Assembly: GCA_031551965.1 (NCBI GenBank)
Contig: JAVBMW010000033.1
Span: 52,224 to 116,223 of the forward strand
Direction: 5' to 3'
Length of the DNA stretch: 64,000 nt
DNA from: CALVGQ01 sp031551965
Lineage (GTDB): Bacteria; Bacillota_I; Bacilli_A; Erysipelotrichales; Erysipelotrichaceae
How positions within the stretch are numbered: position 1 is the stretch's first letter; each line of letters starts with the position of its first letter. This document shows positions 8,724-17,683 of the stretch, piece by piece. The position numbers and the translations under genes were made by a program. Below the pieces are notes generated by a model. The model searched no databases. It was not told the origin of the DNA and saw only the letters and a program-made list of their open reading frames with translations.

Positions 8724-8726
8724 CAA

Positions 8727-10154
8727 TTATTTTTTCTTTTTATCTAAGATTTTGCGCCCTGGAATTCCCGGTTTGGTCATTTCATTGACATCCATAATTG
8801 TTTCTAAATCACTTTGTGTAATCAAACCACTTTCAAGTAGAACTTCACGAAGTGTTCTATTTTCTTTTAACGCTTGTTTTGCCAAGCGACTTGCGTTAGC
8901 GTATCCAATATGAGGGGCAAACGCAGTGATTGGTGCTACTGATCTTTCTACAAAGAATAAACAGTTTTCACGATTTGCCGCAATTCCATCGATTGCGTTC
9001 ACTCTTAATGTATGACAGGCATTCGCTAAAATTTCAATGGATTCAAACAAGTTTTTAAATAACACTGGTTCAAAGACATTTAACTCAAGTTGTCCAGCTT
9101 CTGCGGCTTTAGTCACCGCTAGATCATTACCAAATACATTGAAACACACTTGGTTACACACTTCCAAAATAACCGGATTTACCTTACCTGGCATGATACT
9201 ACTACCTGGTTGTTTTTCAGGTAATTTAATTTCTGCAAGTCCTGCTTTAGGACCTGATGCCATTAAACGCATATCATTACACATTTTTGACAAATTGACT
9301 GCCAACGCTTTTAACGATCCTGAAGCCCAAACTAATGTATCGCAATTTCTGGTCCCATCAACTAAATCTTTTGTCGCAGAGAGTTTAGTTCCATATAATT
9401 CACTCAATGTAGGTACAATAAGTTTTTTATACTGCTCATCAGCGTTCATTCCTGTTCCTACCGCAGTAGCTCCCATGTTGACTGATTTTAAATCATTAAA
9501 CGCTAGCTTGATACGTTTGATATCTCTACCAAATGAAGTACCATAGGCATGAAACTCTTGACCTAAGCGAATAGGAACTGCATCTTGAAGATGTGTTCTT
9601 CCCATTTTAATGACATCATCAAACTCTACTCCTTTTTGAAATAAAGATTTTTGAAGTGCTTCTAACTCATCCAATAAACGATCGACAAGCGTAAGACATG
9701 TAAGTCTTGCCGCAGTTGGAAAAACATCATTTGTTGATTGTCCAAAATTAATATGATCATTGGGATGGATATAATCATATACCCCAATTTCTTTACCTGC
9801 TAATTCCTGAGCACGATTCGCAATAACTTCATTCGCATTCATATTAAAAGAAGTTCCTGCTCCTCCTTGAATACTATCCGTAATAAACCATTCATTTAAA
9901 TCACCTGAAATAACTTCATCACAAGCCTTAATAATATATTTCAAACGTTCATCATCGATATATCCACAAGCGTGATTACTTATCGCACTAGCTTTTTTTA
10001 CAACACCAATAGATCGAATCATTTCACTATGCATTCGATGTCCTGTAATTTGAAAATTATCTTTTCCTCTTTGAGTTTGAGCACCATAAAGAGCATTCTT
10101 CGGTAAATATACTTCTCCTAATGAATCCTTTTCGATTCTATTTTCTATTTCCAT
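8727..10154 (-). CDS. aspA: Aspartate ammonia-lyase
   Basis: 475 residues of the fumarase/aspartase superfamily, converting L-aspartate to fumarate and ammonia in the cytoplasm. The superfamily signature 'GSSIMPGKVNPV' is near residue 318. 'QGGAGTSFNMNANEVIANRA' and 'GQSTNDVFPTAARL' are the conserved C1/C2 regions. The C-terminal 'ETIMDVNEMTKPGI' is closer to aspartases than to FumC, which usually has a 'THP' variant there. The ribosome site (AGGTAAG) is modest. It is monocistronic, flanked by a downstream terminator. A fumarase activity is the main alternative. Confidence 0.88.
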   Translation of the reverse strand: MEIENRIEKDSLGEVYLPKNALYGAQTQRGKDNFQITGHRMHSEMIRSIGVVKKASAISNHACGYIDDERLKYIIKACDEVISGDLNEWFITDSIQGGAGTSFNMNANEVIANRAQELAGKEIGVYDYIHPNDHINFGQSTNDVFPTAARLTCLTLVDRLLDELEALQKSLFQKGVEFDDVIKMGRTHLQDAVPIRLGQEFHAYGTSFGRDIKRIKLAFNDLKSVNMGATAVGTGMNADEQYKKLIVPTLSELYGTKLSATKDLVDGTRNCDTLVWASGSLKALAVNLSKMCNDMRLMASGPKAGLAEIKLPEKQPGSSIMPGKVNPVILEVCNQVCFNVFGNDLAVTKAAEAGQLELNVFEPVLFKNLFESIEILANACHTLRVNAIDGIAANRENCLFFVERSVAPITAFAPHIGYANASRLAKQALKENRTLREVLLESGLITQSDLETIMDVNEMTKPGIPGRKILDKKKK

Positions 10155-10218
10155 TTTAATTCTTACCTATCTTTCCCACAATTAGTCTACTCCAACATTA
10201 CTTTATTGACAATAGATT

Positions 10219-10668
10219 CTAATTATTATGACAACTTAATCCAACTTTTTCTAAATTATTGACAGTTAATTTCAGACTTACTTCGTCAGAACTTCCACTA
10301 ATCAAACCGATTTCTCGCAATTTATTCATATCCGCAAGGACATAGTCTACTTCAACTTTTACAGTTATACCAGTGCTATCTTGTGAAATTTCACATTGAT
10401 ACCCCTCAAATTTATCCATATACAATTGGTCTTCAAGTGAATCAACCAATAGTTTTACCTGACTTTCATTTTTATTATCGATTTGATAAAGTTCAAAAGG
10501 ATAAGTGTTTGTGATCACAGCACTTGTAATGCGATCATCTATGGCCACTAGTTCTTGATTCACAAGAATCCCTTGTTCAACTCCTACACAGGCAGTAGTT
10601 GTTTTTACTTTCTCTTGACAGCCAATTAAGAGAAATACCATAACGAATAATATAAAAGAACGTTTCAT
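10219..10668 (-). CDS. Small lipoprotein, possibly DUF1307/YehR-like
   Basis: 149 residues with a lipoprotein signal peptide (MKRSFILFVMVFLLIGC, lipobox LIGC) and then a single globular domain with alternating strands. The general build resembles the YehR/DUF1307 lipoproteins, but the match is by impression only. Start at 10668 is chosen because GGGG precedes this ATG and the signal peptide begins there. It lies between the prfB terminator and aspA. Function unknown; extracellular, membrane-anchored. Confidence 0.65.
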   Translation of the reverse strand: MKRSFILFVMVFLLIGCQEKVKTTTACVGVEQGILVNQELVAIDDRITSAVITNTYPFELYQIDNKNESQVKLLVDSLEDQLYMDKFEGYQCEISQDSTGITVKVEVDYVLADMNKLREIGLISGSSDEVSLKLTVNNLEKVGLSCHNN

Positions 10669-10725
10669 AATCTTTTCCCCTTTGATCTTTCTATAGTATA
10701 CCAAAAATTCAGCATTTAAAAAAGG

Positions 10726-10759
10726 AATAGACCATTATTTTTGATAATAATGGTCTATT
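10726..10759 (-). terminator. Strong terminator after prfB
   Basis: A perfect 14-bp stem (AATAGACCATTATT and its complement) with a 6-nt loop. On the minus strand it is followed by CC and seven Ts. It lies 4 nt after the prfB stop. Confidence 0.85.
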
Positions 10760-10763
10760 TATG

Positions 10764-11865
10764 TCATTGTATATTATTTTTTAAATAACTGAAGATAAAT
10801 CCATCTAAATCTCCATCCATAACTCCATCTACATTTCCTTGTTCATAGTTTGTACGATGGTCTTTTACTAATGTGTATGGACAGAATACATAAGAGCGGA
10901 TTTGGCTTCCCCATTCCACTGATTTTTGTTCACCACGAATCGAAGCTAGCTTCTCTTCCTGTTCCTCGATCATTTTTTGATACAGTTTTGATTTAAGCAT
11001 ATTTAAGCATCGTTCACGATTCTGGATTTGACTTCTTTCAGTTTGGCAACTTACCACAAAACCCGATGGAATATGGGTCATTCGAACAGCACTATCCGTT
11101 TTATTGATATGTTGTCCCCCAGCACCTGAAGCACGCATCGTATCAACGATCAAATCTTTTTCTTCAATGTTGATTTCGATTTCATCATTAAACTGTGGCA
11201 TGACGTCCAAAGATGCAAAGCTTGTGTGTCTTCTACCCGATGAATCAAAAGGAGAAATACGCACTAATCGATGAACTCCTCTTTCTGCTTTTAGATATCC
11301 ATAGGACAAAGGACCTTCAATCAGAACACTACACGATTTAAGTCCTGCTTCGTCTCCATCTTGCCAATCTAGAACAGTTACCTTGAATCCTTTTTTCTCA
11401 GCCCAGCGGGAATACATTCGATAAAGCATACTCGCCCAATCCTGCGATTCTGTTCCTCCAGCTCCTGGATGAAGTTCAAATATCGCATTGCTGTTGTCAT
11501 AGTCATGAGAAAGCAATACACGCACTTCAAACTGTTCAAAGATTTCACTAGTTTCAAGATATTCTTCTTCCACAAGCATCATTAAATCTTCATCAAAGGA
11601 ATGTTTTAATTCATCACATGTTTCATTCAATGATTCTAGTGACGTTTTAAGTTTCTTAAAAAGTTCTAAAGTCTCTTTAATACTGTTCGTTGTCTGAATT
11701 AAGGATTGAGCTTTTTTGGGATCATTCCAAAATCCTTCCTGAAGCATTACTTCATTATTTTCATCAATGATTTGTTGTTTACCAACAACGTCAAAGAGAG
11801 TCGCCTAGCTGCAGAAGCTTCTCGCTAAACCCAGCTAAGCCTTGTTTGATTTCATAAATTTCCAT
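10764..11865 (-). CDS. prfB: Peptide chain release factor 2 (with programmed +1 frameshift)
   Basis: RF2 releases peptides at UGA and UAA. A 24-codon first frame (11865-11794) ends at an in-frame TGA within CTTTGAC. Reading continues in the +1 frame from the GAC at 11792, giving 366 residues in total, the usual length. The codon-reading 'SPF' motif (ISPFDSSGRRHTSFAS) and catalytic 'GAGGQHINKTDSAVR' are intact. The ATG overlaps the secA stop as TAATG, indicating translational coupling. GGAG lies upstream within secA. Frameshifting autoregulates RF2 amount because slow UGA termination favours the shift. Confidence 0.97.
11790..11796 (-). other. prfB +1 programmed frameshift site
   Basis: Minus strand reads CTT TGA C, the canonical RF2 slip site. 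An internal Shine-Dalgarno-like stimulator is weak here: only AGGCGA is seen a few bases upstream, instead of the usual AGGGGG directly before the slip. Confidence 0.93.
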
Positions 11866-14213
11866 TATTTTTTATTCTCCTGAATCACGATTCTCACATT
11901 TAAGCAGAAATTAACGATTTCCTGGGAAATTCGTTGTAACATATCTTCAAATAATTCAAAGCCTTCCGAAACATAAGCCTGTAAAGGATTTCCTTGAGCA
12001 TAAGAACGTAAATGAATACCATTTCTAAGTTTATCCATTGTATCAATATGGTTTACCCATGCACGGTCTATTACTTTAAGAACCATTGTTTTTTCAATTG
12101 GCAATACTTGTTCACGAACAGCTGCAATCTTATTTTCATAAGCTTGCCATGCTTTTTCAACACAAACATTTTGGGCATCTTCTACAGATAAACCTTCTAA
12201 ATCTTCATTCTTAAGAATGTCTGCAAATCCAATTTTAGAAAGGGCTTCTAAACATCCTTCAACATCAAGTTCTGATTCTTTTTTTACTTGGGTAACATGA
12301 TTTGCCACAGTGTTGCTGATAACGCGTTTAAACATATCTTCTACTACATTGTGAACATCATCATTATCTAACAGATAGTTTCTTTGTTCATAAATAATTT
12401 CACGTTGTTGTCTTAAAACATCATCATATTCAAGTAATGTTTTACGCACATCAAAGTTGTTTCCTTCAACACGTTTTTGAGCTGTTGAAATTGATTTTGA
12501 AACTACTTTAGATTCAATTGCGACATCACCTAACTGTGCAAACATTCCTTCCATTCTTTCAGAACCGAAACGAACCATAAGTTCATCCTGTACTGATACA
12601 AAGAAACGAGAGTATCCAGGGTCTCCCTGACGTCCTGAACGACCACGTAACTGGTTATCTATACGGCGAGATTCATGTCTTTCTGAACCTAATACTGCAA
12701 GTCCACCAAGTTCACGAACACCTTCACCTAATTTAATATCGGTACCACGTCCAGCCATATTGGTTGCGATCGTTACCGCTCCCTTATGTCCTGCAAGTTT
12801 AATAATTTCAGCTTCACGCAAATGGTTTTTCGCATTTAAAACCTCGTGACGCACTTTGCGTTTTTTAAGCATATCTGAAATCAGCTCTGAAGTTTCAACT
12901 GCGATCGTACCAACTAGAACTGGTTGCCCTTTTTCATGACATTCTACCACTTCATCTAATAGTGCTTCATATTTAGCACGTTTAGTTCCATAAATCGCAT
13001 CTGGATAATCAATACGTGCTACTGGGCGATTTGTAGGTATTTCAATAACACGCATGTTATAAATACTCATGAATTCTTCTTCTTCAGTTTTTGCAGTACC
13101 TGTCATCCCTGCTAATTTATCATATAATCGGAAGAAATTTTGATAAGTAATTGTTGCGAGTGTAGAAGTTTCCTGTTTTACAGTTACTCCTTCTTTTGCC
13201 TCAATCGCTTGATGTAGACCATCTGAATAAGCACGTCCTTTCATCAGACGCCCTGTAAATTGGTCAACGATCACGATTTCATCTTCATCCACAACATACT
13301 CAACATCAATAGCCATCGTATAATTCGCTTTCATAGCTTGGTTGATATGATGAACCAAATTTGTGTGTTCTAAATCATAAAGATTATTGATTTTAAATGC
13401 CTTTTCCGCCTTAGTAACTCCTGATTCCGTAAGTTGAACCGTTTTACTTTTTACATCAACACTATAATCATCTTCTTCTTTTAATTGTTTTACAAAACGG
13501 TCAGCCTGAATGTATAAATTAGCTGTTTGTTTTTGACCTCCAGAAATGATCAATGGTGTTCTCGATTCATCGACTAAAATACTATCCACTTCATCCACTA
13601 ACGCAAAATGCAATTGACGCATAACACGATCTTGTACACGAGTTACCATATTGTCACGCAAATAATCAAATCCTGCTTCAGCATTTGTTGTATAAGTAAT
13701 ATCACAATTATAAGCAGCACGTTTTTGAGGTGCTGTCAATTGACGTAAGTTTACTCCAACTGTTAATCCTAAAAATTCATGGATTTGTCCCATCCACTTT
13801 GCATCACGTTCTGCCAAATATTCATTGACTGTGACAATATGTACACCTTTACCATCCAAAGCATTTAAATAAGTTGGTAAAATAGAGGTTAATGTTTTGC
13901 CCTCTCCCGTTCTCATTTCGGCAATATCTCCACCATGCATCGCAATACCACCTAGGATTTGCACATGATATGGGTATTCTCCAATAACACGTTTTGCTGC
14001 TTCACGAACAGTTGCGAAAGCTTCGGGTAATAGGTCATCTAAAGTTTCACCATTTGCGATTCTTTCGCGGTATTCATTTGTCTTTTCTTTTAATTCACTA
14101 TCACTCAACGCAGCCATTGGTTCTGCAAATTTTTCAACCAATACTGCTTTCTTTTCTAACTCAGCCAATCTTTTTTTATCTACATTAAACATTTTTTCAA
14201 TAAAGTTCGCCAT
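11865..14213 (-). CDS. secA: Protein translocase ATPase SecA
   Basis: 782 residues; the motor that pushes preproteins through SecYEG. Walker A is 'MRTGEGKTLTS' near residue 100, with the DEAD-like 'DEVDSIL', a preprotein cross-linking region, and the second nucleotide fold with 'GRGTDIKLGEG' and 'RGRSGRQGDPG'. The start at 14213 follows GGAGG; an in-frame extension upstream lacks a ribosome site. The C-terminal zinc-binding tail (CxC...CH) found in many SecA1 proteins is absent: the protein ends shortly after the helical scaffold. It is cotranscribed and coupled with prfB. Confidence 0.97.
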   Translation of the reverse strand: MANFIEKMFNVDKKRLAELEKKAVLVEKFAEPMAALSDSELKEKTNEYRERIANGETLDDLLPEAFATVREAAKRVIGEYPYHVQILGGIAMHGGDIAEMRTGEGKTLTSILPTYLNALDGKGVHIVTVNEYLAERDAKWMGQIHEFLGLTVGVNLRQLTAPQKRAAYNCDITYTTNAEAGFDYLRDNMVTRVQDRVMRQLHFALVDEVDSILVDESRTPLIISGGQKQTANLYIQADRFVKQLKEEDDYSVDVKSKTVQLTESGVTKAEKAFKINNLYDLEHTNLVHHINQAMKANYTMAIDVEYVVDEDEIVIVDQFTGRLMKGRAYSDGLHQAIEAKEGVTVKQETSTLATITYQNFFRLYDKLAGMTGTAKTEEEEFMSIYNMRVIEIPTNRPVARIDYPDAIYGTKRAKYEALLDEVVECHEKGQPVLVGTIAVETSELISDMLKKRKVRHEVLNAKNHLREAEIIKLAGHKGAVTIATNMAGRGTDIKLGEGVRELGGLAVLGSERHESRRIDNQLRGRSGRQGDPGYSRFFVSVQDELMVRFGSERMEGMFAQLGDVAIESKVVSKSISTAQKRVEGNNFDVRKTLLEYDDVLRQQREIIYEQRNYLLDNDDVHNVVEDMFKRVISNTVANHVTQVKKESELDVEGCLEALSKIGFADILKNEDLEGLSVEDAQNVCVEKAWQAYENKIAAVREQVLPIEKTMVLKVIDRAWVNHIDTMDKLRNGIHLRSYAQGNPLQAYVSEGFELFEDMLQRISQEIVNFCLNVRIVIQENKK

Positions 14214-14331
14214 AAAATCCTCCAATAACTTTATAAGTATACCATAGATTTGTGTGAATAATGTGTGTATTTCGTTAACAAACCTAGACATTTATCCCCA
14301 CTATTATATCATTTGAAACGAAAATAGTTTC

Positions 14332-14958
14332 TTATTTTTCTATTAAAAGTGGATGTAACGCCAAAACAAGAGCTACACATTCTATGTTTGCTTCATTCAT
14401 ACATTTTTGCATTGCGATTAAAGTACTCCCAGTTGTACAAACATCATCGATCAATACTACCTTTTTACCACTAAAGTCTTTCTTTATTAATTTTATTTTT
14501 TCACGGATTTGTTTACGATTTAGTTTGTTTTGGTTTGCTTGTTTTGTATCATCTGTTTTAATAAACCATGATTCAATCGGCACTTTACAACATTCAAACA
14601 ACAATTTGACATGTTCAAATCCCCGCTCCTTAATTTTCTCTTCGCTGCTAGGAGCCTGAACAAAAACACAATTCCGATATTTAAACCTTAGCTCATCTTT
14701 AAAGGGAGTTAAAAAAACATCTTTCAATGCTTCGTCCATACATTCTTTAAATTGAATAATCATTTTTTCAAATTCTTGATTATATTCATAAATACCATGA
14801 ACTGATAAACCCTCTATTTTGATCTTTTTGTTTATAACTTTAAGTCTTTTGCGACATTCAAAACACAATTCATCCTCATTAAATAACTGATACAACAAAG
14901 GTTGACTCTGTATCAATTCACGATTACACCAAAGACATTTCATTAGTTTGTTTTTCAT
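14332..14958 (-). CDS. comFC: ComFC-like phosphoribosyltransferase-family competence protein
   Basis: 208 residues. An N-terminal zinc-ribbon-like part has paired cysteines 'CLWCNREL' and 'CFECRKRL'. The phosphoribosyltransferase-like domain has the PRPP loop 'VVLIDDVCTTGST' near residue 165. ComFC acts in late competence during uptake and processing of DNA. The first 17 codons from the inner ATG (14943) are duplicated 478 bp upstream, where the ancestral start overlapped the end of comFA. The present gene probably starts at this inner ATG or at 14958, five codons earlier, with only a weak TTGGA site. Expression may therefore be altered. Confidence 0.88.
   Translation of the reverse strand: MKNKLMKCLWCNRELIQSQPLLYQLFNEDELCFECRKRLKVINKKIKIEGLSVHGIYEYNQEFEKMIIQFKECMDEALKDVFLTPFKDELRFKYRNCVFVQAPSSEEKIKERGFEHVKLLFECCKVPIESWFIKTDDTKQANQNKLNRKQIREKIKLIKKDFSGKKVVLIDDVCTTGSTLIAMQKCMNEANIECVALVLALHPLLIEK
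14894..14946. repeat. 53-bp direct repeat, copy 1 (5' end of intact comFC)
   Basis: 52 of 53 bases match the copy at 15372-15424. This copy carries the start codon and first 17 codons of the present comFC. The repeats flank the ORF6N relic. Confidence 0.95.
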
Positions 14959-14977
14959 TTTAAATCCAACTTTTCAT

Positions 14978-15421
14978 TCACAATTTTTCGACAAATTTAT
15001 GAATCAAATGAATGTCACTTAATAATATAATCGTGCTTACTTTGTTTCCTGCATCTTTACTAGAAGCTCCACTCAAATATACTTTTTCATCTGTTGTATT
15101 AAAGCCCGGAATAATGTATCGGTCATGACACAAACCATTTTTTAATACTGCACTTTTCATATAGATTTCTTGTTCAGTAAATATATATAACTTATAACTT
15201 CTTACACATTTCATCTGCATCGAGGTCAAAAAATTTGACCTCGATAAATTAATCATTTCCTCTTCAGATAACTGGAACATAAAATCTTCCAGAAATTTTT
15301 CTATATTATTTTTAACTTGTTGATTAAGAGCCTTAACTGTTAATCCATACAATGTTGCTAAATCAGAATTTAACAAAGGTTGACTCTGTATTAATTCACG
15401 ATTACACCAAAGACATTTCAT
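14978..15421 (-). pseudogene. Chimeric relic: comFC start fused to a decayed ORF6N-domain gene
   Basis: A 147-codon frame. The first 17 codons are the comFC start (MKCLWCNRELIQSQPLL). They run straight into an ORF6N domain that has lost its N-terminus ('NSDLATLYGLTVKALNQQVKNN'). After 'YIFTEQEIYMKSAVLKNG' an internal deletion of roughly 130 residues, judged against the intact paralogue at 16532-17482, joins it to the C-terminal 'LCHDRYIIPGFNTTDEKVYL' part. It divides comFA from comFC. The frame is open and could be translated, but truncation at one end and the internal loss make function unlikely. Confidence 0.85.
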
Positions 15422-15424
15422 TAG
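15372..15424. repeat. 53-bp direct repeat, copy 2 (original comFC start, inside comFA end)
   Basis: Matches 14894-14946 with one C/T difference. Here the comFC start codon still overlaps the last codons of comFA, as expected for the ancestral overlapping arrangement. Confidence 0.95.
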
Positions 15425-16526
15425 CTTTCATGATCCTTTCTAAACATATTTTTACTGCTTCTGATTTAGAAGAACACAAAAATGAGCATTCTCCTGTCGG
15501 ATATTTTATACTTCTCCCTACACGTCCTGATATTTGAATCAAAGAAGATTCATCAAATATTATGTGATCTGCCATAAATACAATAACGTCAATATTTTCA
15601 AATGTTACTCCCCTTTCTAAAATTGTGGTACATATTAAAAATTGAACTTCTTTATCCTTAAACTTTTTGATAATTAGTTCTTTCTTTTCCGTTTTCGATG
15701 TACAAACTTCTACTTGTAAAATTTGTTTAAATAATAGACCGAACCATTCTGCATATTTAATTGTCGGTACAAAAATAAGTGTTTGTTTATCAGTTTTTTT
15801 CATTTTCCAAATTAATTCTATATACAACAAAAACTTAGGCAATAATTTAACTTCAGGTACGATCAACGGATATCCATGAGGCCTTCTATTTAAAGAAACT
15901 GATTTTAAATTTTTCATCATGAGACTTGGTGTTGCGGTTGAATAGATCATTTTCCCTTTACAGCTTGTTTTCGCGATTCCTTCCAACACTTTATTTCCCT
16001 TATATGGGAATGCATCAGGTTCATCCATGATAAGTAAGTCAAAAGTATTTGGATAGCGATATAATTGATGTGTAGTACACACAATCAAATCTCCATCAAT
16101 GATTTCAGTAAATCCCTCACAAACTGCAATGACTTTACATTTCTTAAAATACTCTTGAAACCGCTCTGCTAATTCAATTACTACTTGTCTTCTTGCGATT
16201 GCTACAGCGACTTTTTTTCCTTGTTCAAGTGCTTCTTGAATGCTTTGAATCATAATCTCTGTTTTACCAGCACCACATACTGCCTCTAGTAAAACATCTT
16301 CTGCTTTAACTAATCTCGCTAATTCTGCACTCGCTCTTTTTTGTAATGATGTCAATTCGAATTTGATCTCTACTTCACTATTTACATTTAACTTAACTAC
16401 CTCATCACTATGTATTTCTTCCAAAATTAACTGTCTTTTAAATTGAACACATGCTCTACAATAAATCCCTTTACTGCCTTCATAAAACAGCGATTCATTC
16501 GTATTTAAACATCGCGGGCATTTCAT
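15402..16526 (-). CDS. comFA: ComFA-like DNA helicase/translocase
   Basis: 374 residues. An N-terminal four-cysteine zinc finger ('CPRCLNTN' and 'YCRACVQF') is followed by a superfamily 2 ATPase with Walker A 'EAVCGAGKTE' near residue 84 and a DEAD-like box 'LIMDEPDAF'. The C-terminal helicase part has 'ERGVTFENIDVIVF' and 'QISGRVGRS'. ComFA drives DNA import in competent Gram-positives. The ribosome site (GGGG) lies within the end of the preceding ORF6N gene, 5 nt downstream of whose stop this ATG falls. Its own end overlaps the duplicated comFC start. Confidence 0.92.
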   Translation of the reverse strand: MKCPRCLNTNESLFYEGSKGIYCRACVQFKRQLILEEIHSDEVVKLNVNSEVEIKFELTSLQKRASAELARLVKAEDVLLEAVCGAGKTEIMIQSIQEALEQGKKVAVAIARRQVVIELAERFQEYFKKCKVIAVCEGFTEIIDGDLIVCTTHQLYRYPNTFDLLIMDEPDAFPYKGNKVLEGIAKTSCKGKMIYSTATPSLMMKNLKSVSLNRRPHGYPLIVPEVKLLPKFLLYIELIWKMKKTDKQTLIFVPTIKYAEWFGLLFKQILQVEVCTSKTEKKELIIKKFKDKEVQFLICTTILERGVTFENIDVIVFMADHIIFDESSLIQISGRVGRSIKYPTGECSFLCSSKSEAVKICLERIMKANEMSLV

Positions 16527-16531
16527 TTCTT

Positions 16532-17482
16532 TTATTCCCCATTCAACAAACGCTCAACAACATCATGAATTAAATTGGCATCATTCAGCAACACAATTGC
16601 ACTTAGCTTATTTCCTGCATCTTTACTTGAAGCACCACTTAAATAAACTTTTTCATCCGGAGTGTCGAAATCTGGAATAATGAAACGATCATGGCAAATA
16701 CCATTCTTTTTGACAGTTAATAAACCAAACTCGTGATTAAAATCATCTATATCTTTTTGAGTTAATTTATTTGCGCCATGACCCTTATTATCAGTAAACA
16801 ATATAACTTGCACATGTGGACTTTTAACTTTAAAAATACTTAATGTATTAACACTTACATAATCATCTATCATAATAATCTTTTCTTTTGCCTCAGAAAC
16901 AATTTTATAATAAGCTTCTTTAGCAGTAAATTTTTGATTATTTAATATTACAATTTCTTTTATAGGAACATCACTTATAAAATTATCAGCAATTTTAACT
17001 ACATCACTTTTAAGTGTTTCTAATTCATCACTATTTTTTTGAACCAAATTAGAAAGCCTTTTAAAATCTAAAGGTGAAACAATTGCTTGGTTCTCAATAA
17101 GATAATGATGCATTTCTTTAAACATCCTCATTATTTGAATACTTTGAGAAATCGCTAACTCGCTTTTAAGAACTGTACTAATCATATAAATGCCTTGCTC
17201 AGTAAAAGCATACGGAAGTTTTCTTACTCCACCTTCTTGTCCTTTAAAATAGCCTTCAATCGGTGAAGTCACATTTTGTGACTTCACCAGTTTTAATTCC
17301 TCCTTTGTAATTTGAAACATAAAATCATCTGGAAATCTTTCGATATTTCTTTTGACTTGTTGATTTAGAGATTTGACTGTGTATCCATATAAGTTCGCTA
17401 AATCAAAATCTAACATTACTTGTTTTCCCCGAATGATATAAATCAAATTTTCAATACTTTTTTCTTGTGTAGAAATCGACAT
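16532..17482 (-). CDS. ORF6N-domain protein with PLD-like C-terminus
   Basis: 316 residues. The N-terminal ORF6N domain (IYIIRGKQVMLDFDLANLYG, then VKSLNQQVKRNIERFPDDFM) is known from phages and multicopy bacterial genes. Then come a helical middle and a C-terminal domain with 'GICHDRFIIPDFD' and 'VYLSGASSKDAGNK', seen in other ORF6N proteins and reminiscent of a phospholipase-D/nuclease-like fold. Function is unknown, probably DNA-related or regulatory. It is the first gene of the comFA operon, 5 nt upstream. GGAGG precedes the ATG. Its leader shares a 21-nt block with the Rpn gene at 46444. Confidence 0.85.
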   Translation of the reverse strand: MSISTQEKSIENLIYIIRGKQVMLDFDLANLYGYTVKSLNQQVKRNIERFPDDFMFQITKEELKLVKSQNVTSPIEGYFKGQEGGVRKLPYAFTEQGIYMISTVLKSELAISQSIQIMRMFKEMHHYLIENQAIVSPLDFKRLSNLVQKNSDELETLKSDVVKIADNFISDVPIKEIVILNNQKFTAKEAYYKIVSEAKEKIIMIDDYVSVNTLSIFKVKSPHVQVILFTDNKGHGANKLTQKDIDDFNHEFGLLTVKKNGICHDRFIIPDFDTPDEKVYLSGASSKDAGNKLSAIVLLNDANLIHDVVERLLNGE

Positions 17483-17492
17483 ACAAAACGTC

Positions 17493-17513
17493 CTCCTACT
17501 ATTATTATTCTAA
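17493..17513 (-). repeat. 21-nt leader block shared with the Rpn gene (copy 1)
   Basis: The reverse complement is identical over 21 nt to 46416-46436. In both places it ends in the ribosome site (GTAGGAG) of the downstream gene. It starts TTAGAATAATAATAG and may include a -10-like TAGAAT. Confidence 0.9.
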
Positions 17514-17683
17514 GGAAAATGCATTGTACCTAATTTAATTTTGTAAATATTTTTATTTCATTAATTTTTACCGTATTTTAGCTTAATTTCCTTATAATAT
17601 CTAGGCGGTCAATCAATGTAATGTTATAATTATTAGTAGTTATATGATTGCAATTACGCAATAATTATATCAGGGGAAGACAA

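Noticed and set aside
14978..15421. Genuine 147-residue gene
   Set aside because: Its start is a copy of comFC, and the rest is a truncated, internally deleted copy of the neighbouring ORF6N protein.
17647..17662. ATTGC-N6-GCAAT inverted repeat before the LytS-like kinase as an operator
   Set aside because: Short half-sites in AT-rich sequence, found once. Not enough to claim a regulatory site.
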